Notes: generated by a model not told the origin, from the letters alone. A stretch of DNA of 64,000 nt from Streptomyces roseoviridis (GCF_039535235.1 NZ_BAAAWU010000001.1:2356001-2420000); one strand, 5' to 3'; shown: positions 17,167 to 26,406, counted from the stretch's first letter. Program-made: numbers and translations.

Positions 17167-18804
17167 TCACTTGACGTTGACCGCGGCCCAGGCCGCGTTC
17201 ACCGCGTTGTACTCCGCGCTGCCCGCGCCGTAGAGGTCCGTCGCCGCCGAGAGGGTGGCGGTGCGGGCACCGGCGTAGGTGGTGGAGGAGGTCATGTACG
17301 TGGTCAGGGCCTTGTACCAGATCTTGTACGCCTTCTGGCGGCCGATGCCGGTGAGGGTCGAGCCGTCGTAGGTCGGGGAGCTGTGGACCACGCCGTTGAT
17401 GGTCTTCGTGCCGCTGCCCTCGGACAGCAGGTAGAAGAAGTGGTTGGCCGGGCCCGAGGAGTAGTGGACGTCGAGGCGGCCGAGACCGCTGGACCAGTAG
17501 TCGGCGGAGTTGCCGTCCTTGCTGGGCTTGTCCATGTAGCGCAGCGGGGTGCCGTTGCCGCGGATGTCGATCTTCTCGCCGATGAGGTAGTCGCCGGCGT
17601 CGGAGGCGTTGGCCGCGTAGAACTCGACGGAGGTGCCGAGGATGTCGGACGTGGCCTCGTTCAGGCCGCCCGACTCGCGGCTGTAGCGCAGCCCGGCGGT
17701 GACCGAGGTCAGGCCGTGGGTCATCTCGTGGCCGGCCACGTCGAGGGAGGTCAGCGGCTTGGCGTTGTTCGCGCCGTCGCCGTACGTCATGCAGAAGCAC
17801 TGGTCGGACCAGAAGGCGTTGACGTACGCGTTGCCGTAGTGGACGCGCGAGTAGGCGGCCGCGCCGTCGCCGCGGATGCCGTTGCGGCCGAGCTCGCTCT
17901 TGTAGAAGTCCCAGGTGACGGCCGCGCCGTAGTGGGCGTCGGCGGCGGCGGTCTCGCGGTTGCTCGCGAGGCCGTTGCCCCAGACGTCGGTGGAGTTGGT
18001 GAAGAGGGTGCCGGTGCCGCTGGTGGCGCCCTTGAGGTCGTACGTCTTGTGGCCGCCGCGAGCGGTGTCGGTCAGCGTGAAGGACGGCGCGGTGCCGAGG
18101 GTGACCTGGCCGCTGTACTGGGTGTTGCCGACGCCGGTCTCGATGGCCTCGTAGGAGTAGAGCTCCTTGCCGGTGGTCGCGTCGGTGATGACGTGCAGTT
18201 CGCTCGGCGTGCCGTCGTGCTGGAGGCCCGTGACGACCGTCTCCCACGCCAGGGTCGGCTTGCCCGTGGCGGCCCAGACCACCTTGCGGGAGGTGGAGGG
18301 CTTCTCCCCGGTGGCCTCGGCGGCGGACAGCGCCGCGGTCCGCGCCGCGGCGGCGGAGACGGCCGGGGTGGTGCTCGGCACGGATATGCGGGCGCCGGTC
18401 GCCTTGGTGGTGGAGCGGGCGCCGTTCTTCTTCTGGTGCACGACGAGGTCGCCGCCGAGGACCGGCAGACCCTCGAAGGTCCGCTCGTAGCGGGTGTGCA
18501 CGGTGCCGTCCGCGTCCTTGACGACGTCCCGGACGACCAGCTTCTCCTGGCCGGACAGTCCGATGGCCCGGGCGGTGGCGGCCGCGCCGGACTGGGCCTC
18601 CTGGAGGGCGGCGGCGCGCTGGGTGCCGGTCAGCACGAGCGCGGTCGCACCGGCCTCACGCTGGGCCTGCTGGGCACCCGGGGTCACCTGGGCATCGGCG
18701 TTGGCGGATCCGGTCTGGACTCCGACGACGACCATGGCGGCCGATGCGAGCAGGGCGGCGGCTCGGGCGGTGGTACGACGGTGCGAGGACTGCTGGCGGG
18801 TCAC
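17167..18804 (-). CDS. Secreted M4 family (thermolysin-like) metalloprotease
   Basis: 545-residue preproprotein. The GTG start (18802-18804) has AAGGAG five bases upstream. A Sec/Tat-type signal peptide with an Arg-rich start ends near ANADA. It is followed by an FTP/PepSY propeptide (residues about 50-200) that acts as an intramolecular chaperone. The mature domain has the zinc motif H359-E-M-T-H363 and third ligand E in ESGGLNEATSDILG, with the C-terminal helical lobe ending in AAWAAVNVK. Likely an exported, calcium-stabilised neutral protease used for nutrient scavenging. Upstream AT-rich patch at 18881-18920 may hold its promoter. Confidence 0.95.
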   Translation of the reverse strand: MTRQQSSHRRTTARAAALLASAAMVVVGVQTGSANADAQVTPGAQQAQREAGATALVLTGTQRAAALQEAQSGAAATARAIGLSGQEKLVVRDVVKDADGTVHTRYERTFEGLPVLGGDLVVHQKKNGARSTTKATGARISVPSTTPAVSAAAARTAALSAAEATGEKPSTSRKVVWAATGKPTLAWETVVTGLQHDGTPSELHVITDATTGKELYSYEAIETGVGNTQYSGQVTLGTAPSFTLTDTARGGHKTYDLKGATSGTGTLFTNSTDVWGNGLASNRETAAADAHYGAAVTWDFYKSELGRNGIRGDGAAAYSRVHYGNAYVNAFWSDQCFCMTYGDGANNAKPLTSLDVAGHEMTHGLTSVTAGLRYSRESGGLNEATSDILGTSVEFYAANASDAGDYLIGEKIDIRGNGTPLRYMDKPSKDGNSADYWSSGLGRLDVHYSSGPANHFFYLLSEGSGTKTINGVVHSSPTYDGSTLTGIGRQKAYKIWYKALTTYMTSSTTYAGARTATLSAATDLYGAGSAEYNAVNAAWAAVNVK

Positions 18805-19233
18805 GCGGGCTCCTTCGCTGTTACGCGTGGGGGATCTGTGTGGGGGGTGGTGCGGAAGCGAGCGTGCCAGCGAGCAGCCCTGATTGACAGGTATGCAACA
18901 AGGATTTGACCATCAGTTGTCCGAAGGGCGGCCAACTCCGTCCGTTATACGGGGAGCTGACCGCCCTGAGGGTCGTACAGGGGTCGGGTAGGGGCGGGGG
19001 AGGGTAGCCGCGGGCGGGGAGGGAGGCGCGGGCGAGGAGGGGTTACCGCACGCGGAGAGGGTGGCCGCGGGCGAGTAACGGCAACGCCGGGCGGGACCCA
19101 GCCGCGGGCAAGGACGGGCTACCGCGGGCGAGTAACGGCCGCCCCGGGCAGGGAAGGGCCGCCCCAGGCAGGGAAGGACCGCCGTGGGCGGCGGTGGGCC
19201 GCCCTTCGGGAACGGTGCGTGGGAGGTGCCGGA
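18805..19233. repeat. Intergenic region with promoter patch and degenerate GC repeats
   Basis: 429 bases without a gene. 18881-18920 is A/T-richer and is the likely promoter region of the M4 protease (minus strand). From about 18985 to 19200 there are imperfect repeats: CCGCGGGCGAGTAACGG occurs near 19065 and 19122, and CCGCCCCGGGCAGGGAAGG near 19140 is repeated with one change near 19159. No ORF with coding character is seen. Confidence 0.6.
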
Positions 19234-20004
19234 TCAGGCCCGGCTGGGCGCCGCGCCGCCCCGCAGCGTCTCGGGCGCGAGGTGGTGCAGGAGCGGCCGC
19301 CGGGTCGTGGTGCGCTCGGAGCGCAGGGCCACGGCGGCGTGGTGGGCCGGGCCGCAGGGCAGGTCGTACAGCGTCCACCCCTCCGGGCGGCGGCCGTGCT
19401 CCCCCGCGCCGGCCTGGTCTCCGTCACCGTCGCCGCCGAGGTCGTCCAGGGTGGTGGCACGGCCGAGGCCCGTGCCGAGGCCCTTCAGGTACGCCTCCTT
19501 GCGCGCCCAGATCCGGCCGAACGCGGCGGCCCGCCGCCCCGGCTCCTCCTCGGCCTCGATGTCGGCCCGCTCCCGGGGGTGGAGGACGGACAGCAGGTCG
19601 GCCACGGTCTCCGGCGCGGGCCGCAGTTCGACGTCCGCGCCGACCGGGACGGGGGCCGTGGCGATCAGAACCATGCCCCTGGTGTGCGAGAGGGAGAAAT
19701 GCAGCGGCGGCGGTACGGAGGGATCACCGCCGGGCACGGCGAGCGCGGGGCGGCCGTGCGCCGCGCCACAGCACGGGCACGGCTCGCGGGTGAAGGCCAG
19801 GTCCTCGGGGCGTTCGCCGAGCAGGCCGCCGAGCACGGTGCGCAGCGCGACGTGCGCCGCGGTGTACAGGGTGCGGTCGACGGGTCGTACGAAGGCGGCG
19901 GCCCGTTCGCGCTCCCGCGCGTCCAGGACGGTCGTGTCGAGCCCGGCGGCGAACGCGGCTCCGGGTGTCTCGTCGAGCTCCAGGAGCCAGACCTCGGCCT
20001 GCAT
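19234..20004 (-). CDS. 4'-phosphopantetheinyl transferase (Sfp type)
   Basis: 256 residues. Transfers phosphopantetheine from CoA to carrier proteins of polyketide, peptide or fatty-acid synthases. ATG at 20002-20004 (MQAEVWLLELDETPGAAF) with GGAGG ten bases before. Family motifs: PPLHFSLSHTRGMVLIA, the Mg-binding VGADVEL and FGRIWARKEAYLKGLGTGL. The in-frame ORF extending to 21288 runs through a tandem repeat and into ku antisense frames, and is rejected. No biosynthetic cluster is adjacent, so it probably serves clusters elsewhere. Confidence 0.93.
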   Translation of the reverse strand: MQAEVWLLELDETPGAAFAAGLDTTVLDARERERAAAFVRPVDRTLYTAAHVALRTVLGGLLGERPEDLAFTREPCPCCGAAHGRPALAVPGGDPSVPPPLHFSLSHTRGMVLIATAPVPVGADVELRPAPETVADLLSVLHPRERADIEAEEEPGRRAAAFGRIWARKEAYLKGLGTGLGRATTLDDLGGDGDGDQAGAGEHGRRPEGWTLYDLPCGPAHHAAVALRSERTTTRRPLLHHLAPETLRGGAAPSRA

Positions 20005-20058
20005 GGTTGGGTGTCCTCCAGGGTGCGGCAGCAGCGTCGACCGTACCCGTGACTCCGT

Positions 20059-20360
20059 CAGCCTGTCTCCGGTCCCCGTCAGGAAGCCCGTCCACGTCGC
20101 CGGCGGAAAGCGCGTCCCGTGCCTGGCAGGAAGCCCGGCCCCGGCTCCCGTCCGGAAGCCCGCTCGGTTTTGTCCGGGAGCCCGTCCACGTTTCTGGCAG
20201 GAAACCCGTCCGGTTTCCCGCCGGAAGCCCGCCCCCACTCCCATCAGGAGCCCGCCCCTGTTCCCGCCGGAAGCCTGCCCCCGCTCCGAGCAGGCGCCGG
20301 TCCCTGTCCCCGGCGGGAAACCTGCCCCGCGCTCCGCCGGGAGGCCCGTACCCGTTTCCG
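20059..20360. repeat. Degenerate ~24-bp tandem array between ku and the PPTase gene
   Basis: About 12-13 units of 22-26 bases fill nearly the whole gap. Each begins AAGCCCG or a variant and ends in a CCGGCGG/CCGTCAGG-type sequence (examples start at 20084 and recur near 20109, 20132, 20157 and so on to the ku stop). No spacers separate the units, so it is not a CRISPR array. In the minus frame it reads as a low-complexity Gly/Thr/Arg peptide without a sensible start, so I regard it as non-coding. Confidence 0.75.
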
Positions 20361-21434
20361 TCAGGCCGAGCGCTTGCGCGGGGTCGCCTTCTTCGCCGGC
20401 TGCTTCTTCGCCGTCCCCTTGGCCGTCGACTTCGCGGTGGACTTCGCCGTGGACTTGGCCGGCGCCTTCTCCGTGCTCTTCGCCGCCGTCTTCGCGGTCT
20501 TCGCCGTCGACTTCCGGGCCGGCGCCGCGGCGGTCTTCTTGGCCGCCGTCCGCGCCGTGGACTTCTTGGCGCCCGTCTCCTTCGGCTCCGACGTCCGCGC
20601 GGCGGCCTTCTTGCGCGGTCTGAGCTCGGTGACCTCCGCCGGCTCGCCGCGCGCCTCCTTCGCCGCGCGCACGCTGCTCTCCAGGGCCGCCATCAGGTCG
20701 ATCACCTGGCCGCCGCCGCGCGACTCCGGCTCGGGGGGCGCGAGGCCGGCCCCGCCCTCTGCCTTGGCGGCGATCATCTCCTCGACGGCCTCGCGGTAGT
20801 CGTCGTGCAGCGTGCTGATGTCGACCTCGCCGAGCGTGGACATCAGCGCGTCCGCCAGGTCCAGTTCGGCCTCCCGTACCGTCACCGGGGTCTCGGGCGC
20901 CACGCCCTCCGGGGCGCGGATCTCGTCCGGCCAGAGCAGGCCGTGCATGGCGATCACGTCGTCCACGACCCGCAGCATGCCGAGCCGCTCCCGCCCGCGC
21001 AGGGCGTACTTGGCGACCGCCACCTTGTCGCTGCGCTTCAGGGCCTCGCGCAGCAGGGTGTACGGCTTGGCGGCCGGCACTCCGTTGGCGGAGAGGTAGT
21101 ACGCGGCGTCCATCTGGAGCGGGTCGATCTGCGAGGCCGGCACGAAGGAGACGATCTCGATCGTCTTCGCCGTGGGCAGCGGCAGGGCGGCCAGGTCCTC
21201 GTCGGTGATCGGGATCATGGTCCCGTCGGCGTCCTCGTACGCCTTGCCGATCTCCGCCTGGGTGACCTCGGCGCCGTCCAGCTCGCACACCTTCTTGTAG
21301 CGGATGCGACCGCCGTCGGCGGCGTGGATCTGTCGGAAGGAGACCGACCGGCTCTCCGTGGCGTTGACCAGCTTGATCGGGATGCTGACGAGCCCGAAGG
21401 ATATGGCCCCGTTCCAGATGGATCGCACAGTCAT
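20361..21434 (-). CDS. ku: Ku DNA end-binding protein
   Basis: 357 residues. Homodimeric ring that binds double-strand DNA ends and recruits LigD-type enzymes for non-homologous end joining. Ku core (RSIWNGAISFGLVSIPIKLVNA ... ERLGMLRVVDDVIAMHGLLWPDE) covers residues 1-255. A Lys/Ala/Thr-rich tail of about 80 residues follows (AKSTAKSTAKSTAKGTAKKQ), resembling extended actinobacterial Ku tails that aid DNA binding. Start: ATG at 21434 touches the GGAAGGGG ribosome site, whereas GTG at 21428 has a 6-base spacing and gives (M)RSIWNG, so the GTG may be the real start. Divergent from the polymerase and ligase genes. Confidence 0.95.
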   Translation of the reverse strand: MTVRSIWNGAISFGLVSIPIKLVNATESRSVSFRQIHAADGGRIRYKKVCELDGAEVTQAEIGKAYEDADGTMIPITDEDLAALPLPTAKTIEIVSFVPASQIDPLQMDAAYYLSANGVPAAKPYTLLREALKRSDKVAVAKYALRGRERLGMLRVVDDVIAMHGLLWPDEIRAPEGVAPETPVTVREAELDLADALMSTLGEVDISTLHDDYREAVEEMIAAKAEGGAGLAPPEPESRGGGQVIDLMAALESSVRAAKEARGEPAEVTELRPRKKAAARTSEPKETGAKKSTARTAAKKTAAAPARKSTAKTAKTAAKSTEKAPAKSTAKSTAKSTAKGTAKKQPAKKATPRKRSA

Positions 21435-21534
21435 CCCCTTCCGTTCTTGATGCGCCGGGTGCGCGCCTTGCCTATCCGAGGTCCCTTATGTGGTATTTGC
21501 GATGAATGAGCAGGAATCGTGGGATTCTCATCGT
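21435..21534. promoter_or_regulatory. Divergent ku / NHEJ polymerase promoter region
   Basis: A 100-base, A/T-richer spacer containing TGTGGTATTTGCGATGAATG and an inverted repeat GAATC-GTGG-GATTC (21514-21527). It must carry promoters for both directions. The inverted repeat sits directly before the polymerase ATG and could bind a regulator. Confidence 0.4.
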
Positions 21535-22443
21535 ATGACGCCCATCACAGAGGTGGCGGGGCGGCGCCTGGCGCTCAGCAACCTGGACAAGGTCATCCAC
21601 CCGGCCTCCGGCACCACCAAGGGCGAGCTGCTGCACTACTACGCCACCGTCGAGGCCGTGATCCTGCCGCATCTGCACGACCGCCCGGTCTCCTTCCTGC
21701 GCTATCCGGACGGCCCGGGCGGTCAGCTCTTCTTCACCAAGAACCCTCCGCCCGGCACACCCGCCTGGGTGAACACCGCCCCCATGCCCCGCTCCGAGGA
21801 CCCCGGCGCCCGGCAGGTCGTGATCCAGGACCTGGCGTCCCTGATGTGGGCGGCGAACCTGGTCGTGGAGTTCCACACCCACCAGTGGCGGGCCGCCTCC
21901 CCCGCCGTCGCCGACCGGCTGGTCCTCGACCTCGACCCGGGACCGCCCGCGACGATCGTCGAATGCTGCCGGGTCGCCCTCCACCTGCGGGAACGGCTCG
22001 CCGCCGACGGTCTCACGGCGTACGCGAAGACCTCCGGCTCCAAGGGGCTGCACCTCCTCGTCCCCCTGGAGCCGACGCCCTCCGAGCAGGTCTCCGCCTA
22101 CGCGCGCCGGCTCGCGGTGGACGCGGAGGCGGAGCTGCCGAGGCTGGTGGTGCACCGGATGGCCAAGCACCTGCGGCCCGGGAAGGTCTTCGTCGACCAC
22201 AGCCAGAACGCCGCCGCCAAGACCACGGCCACCCCCTACACCCTGCGGGCCCGCCGGCTGCCGGCCGTCTCCGCGCCGGTCACCTGGGAGGAGGTGGAGA
22301 GCTGCGCGAGTCCCGAGACGCTGGTGCTGCTCATGAACGACATCGCCCCCCGTCTGGAGGACTACGGCGACCTGCTCGCCCCGCTCTTCGACCCCGCCGC
22401 GGCGGCACCACTGCCCGCAGCACCCCCCGGAGCCGCGCCATGA
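21535..22443 (+). CDS. LigD-type NHEJ polymerase/primase
   Basis: 302 residues. Archaeo-eukaryotic primase-like polymerase that fills or adds nucleotides, preferably ribonucleotides, at broken ends. ATG at 21535 (MTPITEVAGRRLALSNLDKVI); earlier in-frame ATGs at 21490 and 21502 add non-homologous residues. Catalytic features: DLDPGPPATI (two metal-binding Asp), KTSGSKGLHLLVPLEP and KVFVDHSQNAAAKTT. It corresponds to the POL domain of mycobacterial LigD as a separate protein. Its TGA overlaps the ATG of the ligase gene (ATGA), indicating coupled translation. Confidence 0.93.
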   Translation: MTPITEVAGRRLALSNLDKVIHPASGTTKGELLHYYATVEAVILPHLHDRPVSFLRYPDGPGGQLFFTKNPPPGTPAWVNTAPMPRSEDPGARQVVIQDLASLMWAANLVVEFHTHQWRAASPAVADRLVLDLDPGPPATIVECCRVALHLRERLAADGLTAYAKTSGSKGLHLLVPLEPTPSEQVSAYARRLAVDAEAELPRLVVHRMAKHLRPGKVFVDHSQNAAAKTTATPYTLRARRLPAVSAPVTWEEVESCASPETLVLLMNDIAPRLEDYGDLLAPLFDPAAAAPLPAAPPGAAP

Positions 22444-23543
22444 GCCCCGCCCGCGGCCCCGGCGCCGGGGCGGGTGTCGTGCTCCGTCCGCCGGTCGACG
22501 TGATGCGCCCGAAGGCGGCGGACGAGCTGCCCCGGCAGGGCAGCGTCCCCGGCGGCCTCCAGTACTCCCTCAAGCTCGACGGCTTCCGCGCCCTCGCCTT
22601 CGTCCTCGACGACGGCCAGGTCTTCCTCCAGTCCAGGAACCGGCGCGATCTCGCGCGCGAGTTCCCCGGCATCGCCGCCTACCTCGGCGAGCGGCTGCCG
22701 GCCGGGATCGTCCTGGACGGTGAGCTGTGCGCGTACCGCGAGGGACGGGTGAGCTTCACCGATCTGCTCCGTACGCACCGGGAACGCGAGCGGGCCGGCG
22801 TCCCCGTCTCGTACATCGCCTTCGATCTGCTCGCCCTGCCCGGCCACGACCTGCGGGGCCGGCCGCTGCGGGAGCGGTGGGAGCTGCTCGGCGCGGCCCT
22901 CAAGGACACCGGGCCGCCGCTCCAGCGGGTGCTGGCCACCGACGACGAGGAGACCGCCCGGGACTGGTTCGTCGCGCTGCGGGAGGCGGGCGTCGAGGGC
23001 GTCGTGGCCAAGGCGTGGAACTCGACCTACCGCCCCGGCCACACCTGGTCCTGGCGGAAGATCCGGCACTCGGACACCGAAGACGCCGTACTGGAGGGGG
23101 TGTTCGGGCCGCCGGACCGCCCGCACGCCGTGCTGGCGCGCCTGTCCGACGGGCGCCGGCTGCGGACCACCCCGCGCCTGACGGGCGCTCAGGCGCGCGA
23201 GGTGGCCGGGCTGACGGCGGGGCTCCTCGGTGAACCGGTGAACGACCCGGAGCACGGGCCGGTACGACCGCTCGACCGTCAACTGACCATGGAGCTGCGG
23301 CTGATCGCGGGCCGCCAGGACACGGCCCGCTTCGTACGCGTGCGGGAGACGGACCCGCCGCCCGAGGAGGCGGCGGGGGGCACGACCTCGGGCGCGGCCC
23401 CGGGCACGGCGCAGGACGCGGCCCCGGGCACGGCGCAGGACGCGGACGCAGACACAGACGCAGACGCAGGCGCAGACGCGGACGCGGACGTGGACGCGGC
23501 CACGGGCGCGCACACGAGCTCGCCTCCCGACCCGGCCTTCTGA
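22440..23543 (+). CDS. ATP-dependent DNA ligase of the NHEJ (LigD) type
   Basis: 367 residues. Seals nicks and breaks using ATP. Nucleotidyl-transferase motif I is YSLKLDGFRAL (catalytic Lys), motif III-like region SYIAFDLLAL, motif IV EGVVAK and motif V SWRKIR; a C-terminal OB-fold follows (residues about 220-310). No phosphoesterase domain is present in this gene or next to it. The last about 50 residues are an odd Asp/Ala/Thr-rich tail (DADADTDADAGADADADVDA) encoded by a short tandem repeat (23436-23500). Overlaps the polymerase gene by 4 bases. Confidence 0.93.
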   Translation: MSPARGPGAGAGVVLRPPVDVMRPKAADELPRQGSVPGGLQYSLKLDGFRALAFVLDDGQVFLQSRNRRDLAREFPGIAAYLGERLPAGIVLDGELCAYREGRVSFTDLLRTHRERERAGVPVSYIAFDLLALPGHDLRGRPLRERWELLGAALKDTGPPLQRVLATDDEETARDWFVALREAGVEGVVAKAWNSTYRPGHTWSWRKIRHSDTEDAVLEGVFGPPDRPHAVLARLSDGRRLRTTPRLTGAQAREVAGLTAGLLGEPVNDPEHGPVRPLDRQLTMELRLIAGRQDTARFVRVRETDPPPEEAAGGTTSGAAPGTAQDAAPGTAQDADADTDADAGADADADVDAATGAHTSSPPDPAF

Positions 23544-23562
23544 CCGAACGGCCGCGCAGCCC

Positions 23563-24061
23563 TCGTCACCGGCTCGGGCACCAGCTCGGGCAACCGACAC
23601 CGGCACCGGCTCGGGCAACCGACACCGACACCGGCACCGGCTCGGGCAACCGGCACCAACACCGGCTCGGCACCGATCCCCGTCGCAGCAGCCCGCCCCT
23701 CCCCCGCCGGTAACGAGCCCGGCGGCTGAATATCGACTCCCCCTCCCCGACGCTCCGTTCCGGACAAACTCCCCGACCGCCCGCCGCGGACGCCCGTTGG
23801 TGCGCGCCGGTGCACAACAGTGCCGGTCGGCCGTCGTCACCCACCGGTCCGCACGGCGTCGGGGCCCGTGGCGACGCCGCCGGGAGGGCCGGTCAGGGGC
23901 CCCGCGGGGGTCGCGCGGGGCGGTGCGCGGACCCGTGCGTGGCGCAAAGCGAGCGGCCGTGCGGGGCTCGCGACACCGCGTCTCGCAGGCGGGTCCTTGT
24001 TGTCCTTGCGTTGGTGCACACTTGCTGCCTGGTACAGGGCTCACGGGGAAGGCGGCCTGGC
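23563..24061. repeat. Intergenic region: hexamer-based tandem repeat, then featureless
   Basis: 23563-23680 is built of CCGACA/CCGGCA hexamers with GGCTCGGGCA recurring at 23571, 23608 and 23639. 23681-24061 holds no recognisable gene, though an in-frame upstream extension of the HEAT-repeat ORF exists; it lacks protein-like character. The promoter of the HEAT gene is presumably between 23720 and 24050. Confidence 0.55.
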
Positions 24062-26155
24062 ATGCTGACGGGGATCGAGGAGGTCGACTGGGCCTCGTTG
24101 GGGCATGCGTACGGCCCCGCGGACGACGTGCCGGAGCTGTTGCGCGGGCTCGCCTCCGACGATCCGGCCGAGCGGGAGAACGCCCTGGACGGCATGTACG
24201 GGGCCGTGCACCACCAGGGCGACGTCTACGACTCCACGCTCGCCTGCATCCCCTTCCTCCTGGAACTCGTCGCCGACCCCACCGTCCAGGACCGCGGCGG
24301 CATCGTCGAGTTGCTCACCAGCATCGGCGGCTTCGACCTCTGCGACGAGGAGGAGCTGGACGAACTCGACCCGGACGACGCGGAGTTCATACCGGCCGCG
24401 AATTACGCGATGGCCGCGGCGGCGGTCGCGGCCGGCGCCGACGTGTTCTTCGGGCTCGTCGACGACCCCGACCCGGAGGTGCGGCTCGCGGCGCCCTGCG
24501 CGCTGGCCGCCCTGCACTCCGACCCGGCCCGGGTGCTCGACCTGCTGCGCGAGCGGCTCACCGTCGAGCGGGACACGGAGGTGCGGCTCGCCCTGGTCGC
24601 CGCGGTCGGGCGGATCGCGCTGCGGCACGAGTCGCTGCGCGCCGAGACCGTGGACTGGCTGGGCTGGCTGTCGCGGGCCGCGCAGGCGCCCGGGCTGCGG
24701 CTCGCGGCCCTCGCCCAGCTCGCCCGCTGCGCGCCGGCCCGGATCCCCGAGGACGTGGTGGAGCGGGTCACCGTCCTGCTCGACGAGGTGCGTTCGGCGC
24801 CGCCCGACCGCCCCGCCGAAACCCCGCGCACGGCCAGCCCGACCCTGATCGGCCAGGTCCGCGAACTCCTGGAGGAGCACTCGGCGGGCCGCCCCACCCC
24901 GTGGACGGAGGAGTTGCTCCGTACCCTGCACACCGCCCTCGACGACCGGGTCGACGACCGCATCGCGCTCATCCTGGCCCAGCTGCGCAGCCCCGACTGG
25001 GGGCAGCGCTCGGACGCGATCTGGCTGTGCGGCGGGCTGATCAGGGTGTGGCGGGGGCGGTACGAGGAGGTCGTGCGGCTCGTCGGGGAGCAGCTGAGCG
25101 ACCCGGAGCCGAGGCTGCGCGAGGCCGCCACGTCCTTCCTGGAGCGGCTCTTCGAGCTGGCCGGACCGGCCTCGGACGCCCTGGCCGCCCGCCTCGCGGC
25201 CGCACCGACCGGGCCGCTCGGCCTGCCCGGTCCCGGTGCGCGGGCCGGCCGCGGCGGGGCGCTGCTCGCCCTCGCCCGTGCCGGTGACGCCCGGGCGATC
25301 CCGCTGCTCGCGCGGGCCCTGGAGGAGCGCGAGGTGCGGCGGGAGTTGCTGTACGCGGTGGACGCGCTCGGTCCGGCCGCGCTGCCGCTCGCCCCGGTGC
25401 TGCGGCGCAGGCTGGGCGAGGTGGAGCTGGACGACCTGCTCTACGACCGGGCGGCGCCGCTGCTGTTCGCGCTGGCGTCGGTGCGGGGCACGCAGGCGCT
25501 GCCGGAGGTGCTGCGGGTGCTGCGCGGGGCGCCGCCGAACCGCCGGGACTGGGTGCGGGAGGCGTGTCTGCGGACCCTGGCGATGTTCGGGCCGGTGGCG
25601 CGGGAGGAGGCGCTGCCCGACGTGCGGCGGCTGCTCGTCTCCGAGTCGGCCGCGGTCTCGTCGATGGCGGCGCGGGCGGCGTGGTCGCTGGACGGTTCGC
25701 TCGACGAGGCCCTGGCCGCGCTGGGGCGGTGGCTGCGGCCGGGCGCCACGGATGCCGAGTGGTGCGTGGCGGCCCGCGCCCTGGGCGCGATCGGCCCGGC
25801 GGCGGCCGGTGCGGCTGCCGCGCTGCGGGCGGGCCTCGCGTCGCGTGACCTGTGGGTGCGGGTGCGCTCGGGGGCGGCGCTGTGGCGGGTCGAGGGCGAC
25901 GCGGCCGCGGTGCTGCCGGTGCTGCTCGCGGCCTGGGAGGAGAACCGGCACGCCAGGGTGGCGGTCGCCGAATGTCTGGCGGAGATGGGCCCGGCGGCGG
26001 GTGAGGCGGAGCCGGTGATCCGCGCCGAGCTGGCCCGAAGACGACGCCACAACGCCCGTGAGGACGGCGCGGGCTCCCATGACGTCCACGACGACGAGAA
26101 GCTCCTCACGCTGTGCCGGGCGGCCCTGACCCAGATGGAGCGGCGCCTTTTGTAA
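24062..26155 (+). CDS. HEAT-repeat domain protein
   Basis: 697 residues, soluble. ATG at 24062 (MLTGIEEVDWASLGHAYGPADD) is chosen because the conserved-looking sequence begins there. The N-terminal block (DDPAERENALDGMYGAVHHQGDVYDSTLACIPFLLELV) is the usual start of a large streptomycete HEAT protein family. The remainder consists of repeated helical pairs of about 35-45 residues (DPDPEVRLAAPCALAAL, SPDWGQRSDAIWLCGGLI, EREVRRELLYAVDALG, SRDLWVRVRSGAALWRVEGD). No enzymatic domain is seen; a scaffold role is inferred. Confidence 0.85.
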   Translation: MLTGIEEVDWASLGHAYGPADDVPELLRGLASDDPAERENALDGMYGAVHHQGDVYDSTLACIPFLLELVADPTVQDRGGIVELLTSIGGFDLCDEEELDELDPDDAEFIPAANYAMAAAAVAAGADVFFGLVDDPDPEVRLAAPCALAALHSDPARVLDLLRERLTVERDTEVRLALVAAVGRIALRHESLRAETVDWLGWLSRAAQAPGLRLAALAQLARCAPARIPEDVVERVTVLLDEVRSAPPDRPAETPRTASPTLIGQVRELLEEHSAGRPTPWTEELLRTLHTALDDRVDDRIALILAQLRSPDWGQRSDAIWLCGGLIRVWRGRYEEVVRLVGEQLSDPEPRLREAATSFLERLFELAGPASDALAARLAAAPTGPLGLPGPGARAGRGGALLALARAGDARAIPLLARALEEREVRRELLYAVDALGPAALPLAPVLRRRLGEVELDDLLYDRAAPLLFALASVRGTQALPEVLRVLRGAPPNRRDWVREACLRTLAMFGPVAREEALPDVRRLLVSESAAVSSMAARAAWSLDGSLDEALAALGRWLRPGATDAEWCVAARALGAIGPAAAGAAAALRAGLASRDLWVRVRSGAALWRVEGDAAAVLPVLLAAWEENRHARVAVAECLAEMGPAAGEAEPVIRAELARRRRHNAREDGAGSHDVHDDEKLLTLCRAALTQMERRLL

Positions 26156-26157
26156 GG

Positions 26158-26327
26158 GCCTCGGGTCTGTCGTCGGGCCTCGGGTCTGTCGTCGGGCCTC
26201 GGCTCCTCACTGTGCTCCTCACTCTGCTCCTCGGGGTCGGCCGGGCTCACCTCTGGTCCACCGGGCTCACCTCGGGGTCGGTCGCGCTCACCTCGGGTCC
26301 ACCGGGTGGGACACCCACCCGGTGGAC
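26158..26327. terminator. Short tandem repeats and 14-bp hairpin after the HEAT gene
   Basis: 26158-26210 repeats GGGCCTCGGGTCTGTCGTC, and 26215-26300 repeats CTCACCTC-GGGTC-type units. They end in a perfect 14-bp stem GTCCACCGGGTGGG (26297-26310) / (26314-26327) with an ACA loop, followed by AAAAAGG. Probably terminates the HEAT-gene transcript. 26328-26406 is the short upstream region of the lipoprotein gene. Confidence 0.65.
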
Positions 26328-26406
26328 AAAAAGGACTTCCCTGCGAATAAGGTCTACGGGGAGACCGCTCGTCCCGAGCCGCCCGCCGCCGACCCCGAGG
26401 AGCAGA

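Noticed and set aside
20059..20360. CRISPR array
   Set aside because: Units of about 24 bases follow each other directly without unique spacers, and no cas genes are present.
19234..21288. Fusion of PPTase with an N-terminal extension
   Set aside because: The extension translates the tandem repeat and the wrong frame of ku; PPTase has a good ATG and ribosome site at 20004.
24041..26089. 682-codon minus-strand frame opposite the HEAT gene
   Set aside because: His/Arg/Pro-rich shadow of the HEAT repeats with no recognisable domain.
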